This document shows, piece after piece, positions 32,559 through 40,513 of a stretch of DNA of 64,000 bases. Under the pieces are notes generated by a model. The model was given only the letters and a program-made list of their open reading frames with translations. It was not told the DNA's origin and did no database searches. The position numbers and the translations under genes are program-made. Numbering within the stretch: the first letter of the stretch is position 1; each line of letters starts with the position of its first letter. The DNA is from Paenibacillus lautus NBRC 15380 (lineage in GTDB: Bacteria; Bacillota; Bacilli; Paenibacillales; Paenibacillaceae): positions 62,001-126,000 of the forward strand of contig NZ_BIMF01000013.1 in the NCBI RefSeq assembly GCF_004000945.1, written 5' to 3'.

Positions 32559-33635
32559 ATGATGATGAATAGTGAAAGTCTCAGCTATGATTTTATGGTC
32601 CAAGCGATTGAAGTAGCGCCGATTGGAACGGTATTCATCGATTCAGAGGGGAGCATTATCAAAATTAATCCCGCTGCTTGCGTCATGCTGGGGTATGAGG
32701 CGGAAGAGTGTCTGCATCATCCCTATAACGATTGGATTTATCCGGAAGACTTAAATGAGGACAGGCAAATTCTGGAGAAGTTAAAGTCAGGAAGGATCTC
32801 TTCCTTGCAAATGGAAAAGCGATTGATACATAAACAAGGAGATATCAGGTGGGTATCTTGCATGCTAAGCACAGCTCGCAGCAGGGAAGGAAGAACACTG
32901 GGCTATGTGGCGCATTTTACGGATATTACCGACATGAAAAAGGCGGCCCATCAAGAAGAGGAGCGGCTGATCCAGTCCGATAAGCTGTCCATGGCCGGTC
33001 AGCTCGCGGCAGGGATCGCCCATGAAATCCGTAACCCCATGACCTCCATCAAAGGGTTCGTGCAGCTCATTCGCTCCGGCGCCGGCCGAAAGGATGAATA
33101 TTTCGATATTATCTCCTCGGAGATCGAAAGGATCGAACTGATCGTAAGTGAGCTTTTGTTTTTGGCGAAGCCGCAAAGCGTGAAATTCGAGCGTGCCGAT
33201 ATCCGGCAGCTTCTGGACCAAGTAATTACTCTATTAAATACCCAGGCCATCATACATAACGTTGAGATTATAACGGATTTCGGAGAGCGAGAGGCGAATG
33301 TAGAGGGGGATGTGAATCATCTGAAGCAGGTGTTCATCAACTTTATTAAAAATGCCGTGGAATCCATGCCGGGCGGCGGGGAGTTGACCATTCGGCTGGA
33401 GAGAGGCGATGACCATACCGTGGCCATCTATTTCACAGATAATGGCTGCGGGATTCCAGAAGCGATTCTCTCCCGTCTCGGGGAACCGTTCTTTACCACG
33501 AAGGAGAAAGGGAATGGCCTGGGATTCATGATCAGCAAAAAAATGATCGAGGACCACAAGGGGCAGGTTCACGTGTCCAGCAAGCTTCAGGAAGGAACGA
33601 CCATAAAGGTAATCCTGCCGCTCAGCATAATCTAG
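32559..33635 (+). CDS. PAS-domain sensor histidine kinase, sporulation-kinase-like
   Basis: A 358-residue cytosolic kinase with no membrane segment. A PAS domain (about 10-125; 'MVQAIEVAPIGTVFIDSEGS', 'MLGYEAEECLHHP', 'GYVAHFTDITDMKKA') is followed by the phosphoacceptor box 'LAAGIAHEIRNPMTSIKGFV' with His155, then N ('INFIKNAVESMPGGG'), G1 ('DNGCGIPEAI') and G2 ('GNGLGFMISKKMIEDH') ATP-binding boxes. The H-box matches the KinA-KinE group that feeds the Spo0F/Spo0A phosphorelay, and no response regulator gene is adjacent, also typical of that group. The ATG at 32559 has CAGGAGGG 10 nt upstream; the ATG at 32535 has none. Phosphorelay membership is inference. Confidence 0.8.
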   Translation: MMMNSESLSYDFMVQAIEVAPIGTVFIDSEGSIIKINPAACVMLGYEAEECLHHPYNDWIYPEDLNEDRQILEKLKSGRISSLQMEKRLIHKQGDIRWVSCMLSTARSREGRTLGYVAHFTDITDMKKAAHQEEERLIQSDKLSMAGQLAAGIAHEIRNPMTSIKGFVQLIRSGAGRKDEYFDIISSEIERIELIVSELLFLAKPQSVKFERADIRQLLDQVITLLNTQAIIHNVEIITDFGEREANVEGDVNHLKQVFINFIKNAVESMPGGGELTIRLERGDDHTVAIYFTDNGCGIPEAILSRLGEPFFTTKEKGNGLGFMISKKMIEDHKGQVHVSSKLQEGTTIKVILPLSII

Positions 33636-33696
33636 CTTGACCGGACGTATGGTTCGCTCTACATTATAGAAAGATATAGGAGAGGGGGCGGCCAAT

Positions 33697-34920
33697 ATGG
33701 GCAATATGCAATTGTTAAAAGAGCCGAAGCGGCGCAAGCTGCTGTTCAGTGCGGGTGCCAGCTGGATGTTCGATGCGATGGATGTCGGGATGATTTCGTT
33801 TGTTGTTGCGGCACTGGCAGCGGAATGGTCGTTGAGCTCGCAGCAGGTAGGTATTCTGACAAGCACCACCTCGATCGGAATGGTATTCGGCGCGGCCATG
33901 GCTGGATTCCTGGCCGATAAATATGGACGGAAAAACATTCTGCTGTGGACGCTGCTCATATTCTCGATCGCCAGCGGTCTTTCCGCGCTGGCTACCGGTT
34001 TTATCATGCTGTGTTTGATGCGCTTTATTGCCGGCTTCGGACTTGGCGGAGAGCTTCCGGTTGCATCCACGCTGGTATCGGAAAGCATGCCGGTTCATGA
34101 ACGGGGAAGAGCGGTTGTGCTGCTGGAAAGCTTCTGGGCGGCAGGCTGGATACTATCCGCGCTTATAGCCTATTTTGTCATCCCGGATTACGGCTGGCGG
34201 GCAGCCTTTGTTATTGGGGCTCTGCCTGCTTTTTATGCGCTCTACCTGCGGCGTGCCATCGAGGATTCGCCAAGGTATATCGAGCAGAAAGCCAAGGCCG
34301 CCCGTAAGCTGACCTTCGGGCAGCGAGTGGCTTCGGTCTGGTCGGTGGAACATCGTCGTACCAGCATCATGCTGTGGGTGCTCTGGTTCACGGTCGTATT
34401 TTCGTATTACGGCATGTTCCTGTGGCTTCCGACCGTCATGGTCGATAAAGGATTCAGTTTGGTCAGGAGCTTTCAGTATGTGCTGATTATGACGCTTGCC
34501 CAGTTGCCGGGCTATTTTACGGCCGCGTACTTTATAGAAAAGTTCGGGCGGAAATTCGTTCTCGTTACCTATTTGGTGCTCACGGCCTTTAGCGCAATCT
34601 GGTTTGGTTACGCCAATACGGAAGGCTCGCTGCTCGCAGCAGGCATTTCCTTGTCATTCTTTAATTTGGGAGCATGGGGAGGTTTATATGCCTACAGTCC
34701 GGAACTCTATCCGACGAAGGTTCGTTCAACGGGGGTAGGGCTGGCAACGTCTTTCGGACGGATTGGCGGCGTTATTGCACCGCTGCTCGTCGGTGTGCTG
34801 AAGCAAAATGGCACCCGTATCGAATTTATTTTCGTGATGTTTTTCGTGACGATCCTGATCGGTGCGCTTGCGGTACTGGTGCTTGGCAAGGAAACGAAAG
34901 GGCTGGAGCTTGCGGACTAA
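33697..34920 (+). CDS. niaP: MFS transporter, niacin permease NiaP-like
   Basis: A 407-residue twelve-helix transporter of the major facilitator superfamily. Seen: 'GASWMFDAMDVGMISFVVAA' in helix 1, the 'GFLADKYGRKN' loop, 'FIAGFGLGGELPVASTLVSE', 'LESFWAAGWILSALIAYFVI', 'YYGMFLWLPTVMV', and 'FFNLGAWGGLYAYSPELYP' with the second MFS motif. It aligns by recall with B. subtilis NiaP (YceI) through these segments, so nicotinate/nicotinamide import is the best guess. I see no NiaR-type operator with confidence. It starts 61 nt after the kinase gene, but a functional link is not evident. Confidence 0.82.
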   Translation: MGNMQLLKEPKRRKLLFSAGASWMFDAMDVGMISFVVAALAAEWSLSSQQVGILTSTTSIGMVFGAAMAGFLADKYGRKNILLWTLLIFSIASGLSALATGFIMLCLMRFIAGFGLGGELPVASTLVSESMPVHERGRAVVLLESFWAAGWILSALIAYFVIPDYGWRAAFVIGALPAFYALYLRRAIEDSPRYIEQKAKAARKLTFGQRVASVWSVEHRRTSIMLWVLWFTVVFSYYGMFLWLPTVMVDKGFSLVRSFQYVLIMTLAQLPGYFTAAYFIEKFGRKFVLVTYLVLTAFSAIWFGYANTEGSLLAAGISLSFFNLGAWGGLYAYSPELYPTKVRSTGVGLATSFGRIGGVIAPLLVGVLKQNGTRIEFIFVMFFVTILIGALAVLVLGKETKGLELAD

Positions 34921-35002
34921 GGCTGGAGACCGCGTGTAGATAACGTTTTTATTCCGAATCAGGAAGGATATGCTTCGAAGTGTATACTTTCCGATATCTG
35001 AA

Positions 35003-35050
35003 GAAAGGGTGGATCCGAAGGTTTAAATTACCTTGGATCCACCCTTTTTA
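35003..35050. terminator. bidirectional terminator between niaP and the RNase J gene
   Basis: AAGGGTGGATCC...GGATCCACCCTTTTT with an inner AAGGT/ACCTT stem, between convergent genes. Confidence 0.9.
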
Positions 35051-35086
35051 TGTTGAGATACAGTTAAGGCTCAAGTGACCGGAGCC

Positions 35087-36805
35087 TTATACTTCCATAA
35101 TGGAAGGCATAATGTACGGGCTTCGGCCCAGTTCCCTTTTAAAATAACGGTTGAGTGTGTTGTTTGTCATCTGTTCCCAGGCAGCGCGGTTGTATTCACG
35201 CTGTTCACCGGCTTTGTTCAGCTGTTTCCGCAGCATCGCTTCAGCTCGGCGTAGAAGAGGCTTGGAGTCCTGCATATATACGAATCCGCGGGTAATCAGC
35301 TCCGGCCCGGAGAGCAGCTTGCGCGTCTCGCGATGGATGGTAATGGCGACGATGACAACGCCATCGTGAGCGAGCTGTACTCGTTCCTCGAGCAATTCCT
35401 TCTCATGGGTACGCAGCTCTCCATTGTTGATGTAGACGTCTCCGGAGGGGATATTCCGCCCTTTACGCGCATAGTTGCGGAATAGGGACAGCGTATTCCC
35501 AATGTTCATCAAATAAACGTTGCTGTCTGAAACCCCAACCTGCACGGCGAGGTGACGATGATTAAGCATCATTCGGTATTCCCCGTGGATCGGTACAAAA
35601 TATTTTGGACGCAAACTGCTGATCATAAGCTTCAAATCTTCGCGGCAGCCGTGTCCCGACGTATGGATATCGAGAATGGAACCGTATTTAACTTCAGCTC
35701 CTGCCCGCATCAAGAGATCAATGCTGCGATTAACGTTCTGGGTATTCCCAGGAATCGGCGAAGACGAGAAAATAACGGTGTCCTCCGGATGAATCTGGAT
35801 CGAACGATGGGCACCCGAAGCGATGCGTGTCAGCGCTGCATTGGGTTCACCCTGGCTGCCTGTACAAATAATCAGCACCTGGTCGTCGCGATAACGGTTA
35901 ACGGCTTTCACATCAATCATCATGCCGTCCGGTACGCGAATATAACCAAGCTCCTGACCGATCACAAACACCTTCTCCATGCTGCGGCCAACGATGGCGA
36001 TTTTGCGGCCTGTTCGGATGGCAGCTTCAACAACCTGCTGCAGACGATGAACATTCGATGCAAAGGTGGCAAACAGGATTCGTCCGGGACATTCCCGGAA
36101 CAGACGCAGTATGGAATCGCCGACGGTTCGTTCCGAAGGGGTAAACCCGTCCCGCTCGCTATTGGTGCTGTCAGCCATCAAGGCCAGGACGCCACGCGCG
36201 CCGATATGCAGAATTTTATGCAAATTGGCGGGCTTGTCCTCCGGCGTAAAGTCAAATTTAAAGTCTCCGGTATGTACGATCGGCCCGTACGGGGTTTCCA
36301 CAACGACCCCGAAGGCATCCGGAATGCTGTGGGTGGTTCTGAAGAAATGAACGGAAAGATGACGGAATGAAATCGTTTCGTCTTCATGGAATACGCGCAG
36401 ATCACTCTGATCCAGCAGCCGGTGCTCTTCCAGCTTCGCACGAACCAGGCCGATGGTCAGCGCCCCGCCATAGATCGGCATCTGGATTTGACGGAGCACA
36501 TAGGGAATAGCCCCAATATGATCTTCATGACCATGGGTCAGGAACATACCTTTTACTTTATGTTTGTTATCCAGTAAATAACGAATGTCCGGAATAATGT
36601 AATCGACGCCACTCATTTCGGCATCCGGGAATTTCAGCCCGGCATCGATGATAATGATCTCATTTTTGAATTCCACGCCGTACATGTTCTTGCCGATCTC
36701 GCCAAGCCCCCCAAGCGCAAAGATGCGCACGGGTGGAGCGGAAGGCCTCGGTTTTTTGGCGGGTTTGGCCGTTTGAATCTGATCTGTTAGCAGGGGTTTA
36801 GACAT
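35087..36805 (-). CDS. rnjA: ribonuclease J
   Basis: A 572-residue RNase J, an endo- and 5'-to-3' exoribonuclease in mRNA turnover. A beta-lactamase fold with 'GGLGEIGKNMYG' and the zinc motif 'LTHGHEDHIGA' (His91, His93, Asp95, His96) opens the protein; 'HSIPDAFGVVVETP', 'VHTGDFKFD' and 'LMADSTNSERDG' add metal ligands. The beta-CASP domain contains 'FATFASNVHRLQQVVEAA' and 'GSQGEPNAAL', and 'ILDIHTSGHGCREDLK' and 'FVPIHGEYRMM' complete the site. A basic Pro/Lys-rich extension of about 25 residues precedes the core. J1 and J2 cannot be told apart confidently; the J1 symbol is tentative. The ribosome site GAGAGGA is about 12 nt from the ATG. Confidence 0.9.
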   Translation of the reverse strand: MSKPLLTDQIQTAKPAKKPRPSAPPVRIFALGGLGEIGKNMYGVEFKNEIIIIDAGLKFPDAEMSGVDYIIPDIRYLLDNKHKVKGMFLTHGHEDHIGAIPYVLRQIQMPIYGGALTIGLVRAKLEEHRLLDQSDLRVFHEDETISFRHLSVHFFRTTHSIPDAFGVVVETPYGPIVHTGDFKFDFTPEDKPANLHKILHIGARGVLALMADSTNSERDGFTPSERTVGDSILRLFRECPGRILFATFASNVHRLQQVVEAAIRTGRKIAIVGRSMEKVFVIGQELGYIRVPDGMMIDVKAVNRYRDDQVLIICTGSQGEPNAALTRIASGAHRSIQIHPEDTVIFSSSPIPGNTQNVNRSIDLLMRAGAEVKYGSILDIHTSGHGCREDLKLMISSLRPKYFVPIHGEYRMMLNHRHLAVQVGVSDSNVYLMNIGNTLSLFRNYARKGRNIPSGDVYINNGELRTHEKELLEERVQLAHDGVVIVAITIHRETRKLLSGPELITRGFVYMQDSKPLLRRAEAMLRKQLNKAGEQREYNRAAWEQMTNNTLNRYFKRELGRSPYIMPSIMEV

Positions 36806-36989
36806 AATGTGAAAGAATCCTCTCTATGGTAATTAAGGCATAAGCCTGGTCATTTTAATTTCTTCTCTACTTAAGATATCAGAAAGTTCAAGCTTTTGGG
36901 AAACGCTTTTCGAAATTCATGTGCATTTCGCCCGTGACAGTCACCTATTTTTACCCACTCTTATATGCTGTAGAAGAGGAGGACTGGTA

Positions 36990-37742
36990 ATGAGCGGTTT
37001 ATTAAGGTTGGACGATATGGATGCTGTCCATGGATTGCAGGAGGAATGGCAGCGGAAAGCGATAACCAAGCTGACCGAGAAAATGACGGACCGTGACGCC
37101 AAATTCCCCTGTATTCCGGCAGTGCAAGGACATGCACTGAATCATTTTAGATACGGCTTTATCCATCAAGGCGAATCACAGGCCGCGGCGGAACAGCTGG
37201 CTGCTCTGCTGCGCGAGTTCGGGCTCGGCTCCAGGGACTTCGGGCCATATACTTCACTTGTCGTCATGATCTATACGGAGCCGAGCAGAGATAACCTGGA
37301 AGGCGCCCAGTATTATGAGCGCTTGTTCTGGCAGCTGTTAAGCCGGACAACCGAATACGATACGGAGCCTTGGCCGGCGGATCTGCCGGAGGAGCCGACG
37401 GATCATCTGTGGGAATTTTGTTTTGCGGGCGAGCCTTATTTTGTTTATTGTGGCACACCGGCACATGAGCTTCGCCAGAGCAGATACTTTCCCTACATGA
37501 TGCTTGCTTTTACACCTCGTTGGGTTCTGAAGCAGTTCAATGCCCGAACAAGGCAAGCAGAACACACCAAGAGATTGATTCGTCAGCGGTTGGCCCAATA
37601 TGATCCCGTACCACCGCACCCTGACTTGAAGTTCTACGGGGCGGATGATAACTATGAATGGAAGCAATATTTTTTGCGGGATAACACGGAGTCACTATCG
37701 AAATGTCCGTTTGCAAGGCGGCACAAAGAGATCAATCCATAA
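36990..37742 (+). CDS. YqcI/YcgG-family protein
   Basis: A 250-residue protein of the YqcI/YcgG family (no known activity). Seen: 'DAKFPCIPAVQGHALNHFRY', a central 'FGPYTSLVVMIYTEP', 'HLWEFCFAGEPYFVYCGTPA', 'YFPYMMLAFTPRWVLKQFN', and a C-terminal 'LKFYGADDNYEWKQYFL' followed by a Cys. The ATG at 36990 has GAGGAGGA 7-8 nt upstream; the frame extends earlier without a site. There is no membrane segment or signal, so it is predicted to be cytosolic. It stands alone. Confidence 0.75.
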   Translation: MSGLLRLDDMDAVHGLQEEWQRKAITKLTEKMTDRDAKFPCIPAVQGHALNHFRYGFIHQGESQAAAEQLAALLREFGLGSRDFGPYTSLVVMIYTEPSRDNLEGAQYYERLFWQLLSRTTEYDTEPWPADLPEEPTDHLWEFCFAGEPYFVYCGTPAHELRQSRYFPYMMLAFTPRWVLKQFNARTRQAEHTKRLIRQRLAQYDPVPPHPDLKFYGADDNYEWKQYFLRDNTESLSKCPFARRHKEINP

Positions 37743-37812
37743 TAAGAAATAACACGTTGCTATCATCATACCCTAAATCCGAGTCAGGGTTAAACATGCT
37801 TTCTATTAAAGA

Positions 37813-37854
37813 GCTGTCTCATATGCGGTAATCCGCAGTATGACAGCCTTTTTT
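37813..37854 (+). terminator. terminator after the YqcI-family gene
   Basis: GCTGTC-CATA-GCGG...CCGC-TATG-ACAGC hairpin followed by TTTTTT. The remaining 210 nt to the chitinase gene show only its ribosome site and no clear promoter. Confidence 0.85.
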
Positions 37855-38064
37855 ACGTGGAAGCGTGGATAGGTCAGGGTATAGGATTTTGCCCCTGAAT
37901 TAGTAAATCTTATCCTTGTTGTACAAAAAATCACCAAGTTACACTTAAAGTACGTCATATCATTTCATCTGTGTGTGTTAGGAGGTGTTTAAGGTAAGGA
38001 GCTTTCACCAGCTTTGAAACCGCTTTAATGAACGAAATTAATTGGCGAAGGAGTTGTTTGATGA

Positions 38065-39468
38065 ATGACAAGGTTGTCCAGAACGATGAGAGGATGGATT
38101 CTCGGATTCATCGCCGTGCTGGTGCTCAGTATGTTCCCTGTGTACAAGGCTCAAGCCGCTGAGGTTTGTGCGGAGCCCGCTTGGAGCAGTTCCGCCATAT
38201 ATGGCGGGGGCAATATGGTATCCCATAACGGTCATGCCTGGAAAGCGAAATGGTGGACGCAGGGCGAGGAGCCTGGAACGACAGGACAATGGGGGGTATG
38301 GGAGGACCTTGGAGCATGCAATCCCGGGACACCGCCCGTCGATCCCCCGGTGGATCCACCAGTAGACCCTCCTGTAGACCCTCCGCTGCCTGGTGACCGT
38401 ATGTATGTCGCTTACGCGAGCTCTTGGAACACCAGTATTTACGATTTGACTACCGCCAACATTCCCAATTACATCACCCATCTCAATCTTGCATTCGTAA
38501 GGCCGGACACCACCTATACCCAAGGGTCCTATGCGTTTGATCAAGCCGTTGCGGGCTTGGAATTCGTGGAAGGAGCCACGACGCCGAATGGGCAGCGTAC
38601 ATTTACAGCCCAGCAGTCTCAGGATCTGCGTAACAACATCGCATCTCTCAGAGCCCGCGGAACGAAAGCGTTCCTATCGGTAGGAGGCTGGTCATACAGT
38701 CAAGGTTCACAGTGGTCCAGATTCAATGCCAAGAACATTGTGGATTTGGCTCTTGATCTAGGCGCTGCCGGAGTCGACATTGACTGGGAATCCAGCGGCA
38801 GCAGCTGCAACAAAGGAACAGCCGCCCAGTTCAGCTGCACCAAGGATGGAGAGATCGCTGGGATTATTACGAGTCTCTATAATGAAATCCATGCAAGAAA
38901 CGCGAATCTGCAGATTTCCATCGCCGGCTGGTCCACGGGCGCTTATTACGTGAAAGGAACGCCGTTTGAGGAAGGCAAGGTCCAATGGGGATCACCTTTC
39001 GGAGGTACCATGTACCGCGTAGTCAAGGACCATGGCAGCAAGATCAACTTCATCAATCTGATGTCCTACGATGGCGGTATTTATTACGATCCGCGTGAAG
39101 GCTATGAATCGTATAAGGCGATATACAACGGACCTATCAACATGGGCATGCAGATTGCGCCGGAGGGATCCGGCGGTGCGGTCCTGCAGCTGAATGCCGC
39201 ACCGGGCACGGTCTACGATGCCGACATGATGAACGGTCAGAATAATATCGCAACGCCCTATTATAATGTAGAAACGATGGTGAACTATATGAAGAATAAG
39301 GGAAGGGCGAATGATGGATTCATGCTGTGGCAGCTCTGGAAACAACGGGTTCATCAGCCGGCCCCGTCAGGTGCAGCGAATGAGAACAGCGCGGGCCAGT
39401 ACGTATGCCGAAACCTGCCGCTTCCTGGAGATTGCAATCAGACCATACCAAGTCTGCCGAAATTATAA
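38065..39468 (+). CDS. secreted GH18 chitinase with CBM5/12 domain
   Basis: A 467-residue exported glycoside hydrolase. A signal peptide (about 1-31, ending YKAQA) is followed by a chitin-binding module (about 35-85: 'WSSSAIYGGGNMVSHNGHAW', 'AKWWTQGEEPGTTGQWGVWE'), a Pro-Val-Asp-Pro repeat linker (about 89-106) and the GH18 barrel. 'KAFLSVGGWSYSQGSQWS' is the usual strand 3 signature. The catalytic strand reads AGVDIDWE with Glu242 present; the first Asp of the DxxDxDxE motif is Ala235. 'INFINLMSYDGG' and a late 'GFMLWQLWKQ' complete the site. It probably degrades chitin or related GlcNAc polymers outside the cell. It overlaps the convergent AraC gene by 6 nt. Confidence 0.88.
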   Translation: MTRLSRTMRGWILGFIAVLVLSMFPVYKAQAAEVCAEPAWSSSAIYGGGNMVSHNGHAWKAKWWTQGEEPGTTGQWGVWEDLGACNPGTPPVDPPVDPPVDPPVDPPLPGDRMYVAYASSWNTSIYDLTTANIPNYITHLNLAFVRPDTTYTQGSYAFDQAVAGLEFVEGATTPNGQRTFTAQQSQDLRNNIASLRARGTKAFLSVGGWSYSQGSQWSRFNAKNIVDLALDLGAAGVDIDWESSGSSCNKGTAAQFSCTKDGEIAGIITSLYNEIHARNANLQISIAGWSTGAYYVKGTPFEEGKVQWGSPFGGTMYRVVKDHGSKINFINLMSYDGGIYYDPREGYESYKAIYNGPINMGMQIAPEGSGGAVLQLNAAPGTVYDADMMNGQNNIATPYYNVETMVNYMKNKGRANDGFMLWQLWKQRVHQPAPSGAANENSAGQYVCRNLPLPGDCNQTIPSLPKL

Positions 39469-40341
39469 TTTTTTCCGATATTCCGAAGGCGTGCAGTCCA
39501 TGATCTTACGGAAGACCCGAACAAAATAACTGATGTGCCCAAATCCGACATCGAGTGCGATGTCGGATATTTTATTGTCCGGCTGACGAAGGAGCTCAGC
39601 CGCCTGGCGAACGCGATAGGAATTCATATAGTCCACGGGCGTTTGCCCGGTCATGGATTTGAAGAAGCGGCAGAACTGGCCTTCGCTCATCGGGATCAGA
39701 TCAGCCAGCTCACTTAGCCGGATGGGATGGTGATAATGATTCTGGATGTAGAGAATGACTTTCTTCAAGCGTTCCGTTTTCACCATATCCGCTGCTTCGC
39801 TCCGGCTCCGGTTGACCAGTCGGCCAGAGGATGCGGCCTGAAACAACATGAGGAACAGATGTCCCTTAATAGCGACCTCATAACCGGCAGGTTTGTGCTT
39901 CGACAGCAGCGTCATTTCCTTTATATGCTGAAGCAGCTGCTCGTCGGTCTCGGGCGTCATCCATCTTGGAAAGGTGGCTCTCCGCTCCTGAAAGGGAACA
40001 ATCATTCCTTCCTGTACAAGATCATAGCTGCTGCTTGCAAGCATGCCGAAATCGAACACCATCGCACAGAAACTGCAGCCTTGATCGCCCCGGGCGTGAC
40101 CGGTGTGAAGGTCTCCTCCATCGATAAATATGGCTTCACCCGCCCGGACAGGGATATATTCCGAGTCGATCTGAAACAGAACCTCACCTTCCATCACGTA
40201 GAAAATTTCTGCTTCCTTATGCCAATGGGAGTCTACCACATGGGCCCCGGGGGCAAATTGATACCAGTAGGCACCAAACGGGAAGCGTTCATTCCCGTGG
40301 ACGGTGCTTTCTTTTAACGACTGGCGAAAGGATTGATCCAT
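39463..40341 (-). CDS. AraC-family regulator with cupin sensor
   Basis: A 292-residue regulator. The N-terminal cupin ('DSHWHKEAEIFYVMEGEVLF', 'RAGEAIFIDGGDLHTGHA') binds the inducer; the C-terminal AraC domain (about 190-292) has two helix-turn-helix motifs ('IRLSELADLIPMSEGQFCRF', 'ISDIALDVGFGHISYFVRVF'). AAGGAGGT precedes the ATG. It is divergent from the GH31 gene across 172 nt and probably controls it. The C-terminal codons overlap the chitinase stop region. Confidence 0.88.
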   Translation of the reverse strand: MDQSFRQSLKESTVHGNERFPFGAYWYQFAPGAHVVDSHWHKEAEIFYVMEGEVLFQIDSEYIPVRAGEAIFIDGGDLHTGHARGDQGCSFCAMVFDFGMLASSSYDLVQEGMIVPFQERRATFPRWMTPETDEQLLQHIKEMTLLSKHKPAGYEVAIKGHLFLMLFQAASSGRLVNRSRSEAADMVKTERLKKVILYIQNHYHHPIRLSELADLIPMSEGQFCRFFKSMTGQTPVDYMNSYRVRQAAELLRQPDNKISDIALDVGFGHISYFVRVFRKIMDCTPSEYRKKL

Positions 40342-40446
40342 GATGTACCTCCTTGGAAATGAATAACCGCTTGAATGATGTCATCTTGTATCAAAATTGT
40401 GCTATAAAACAATGGAATACTGTTAGATTGGCTTAAAACAGATCAG

Positions 40447-40470
40447 TATAATGATATTATAACGCTTACA
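40447..40470 (+). promoter_or_regulatory. -10 element and cre (CcpA) site upstream of the GH31 gene
   Basis: A TATAAT box (40447-40452) is followed by TTATAACGCTTACA (40457-40470), whose reverse complement TGTAAGCGTTATAA matches the cre consensus at all but one defined position. The -35 element is weak (TTAGAT, 18 bp away). The site would overlap the start point, so catabolite repression is predicted. Confidence 0.55.
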
Positions 40471-40513
40471 TCTTAAAGTTCAATTTTCATAATATAGAAA
40501 GGCGGATTAAAAA

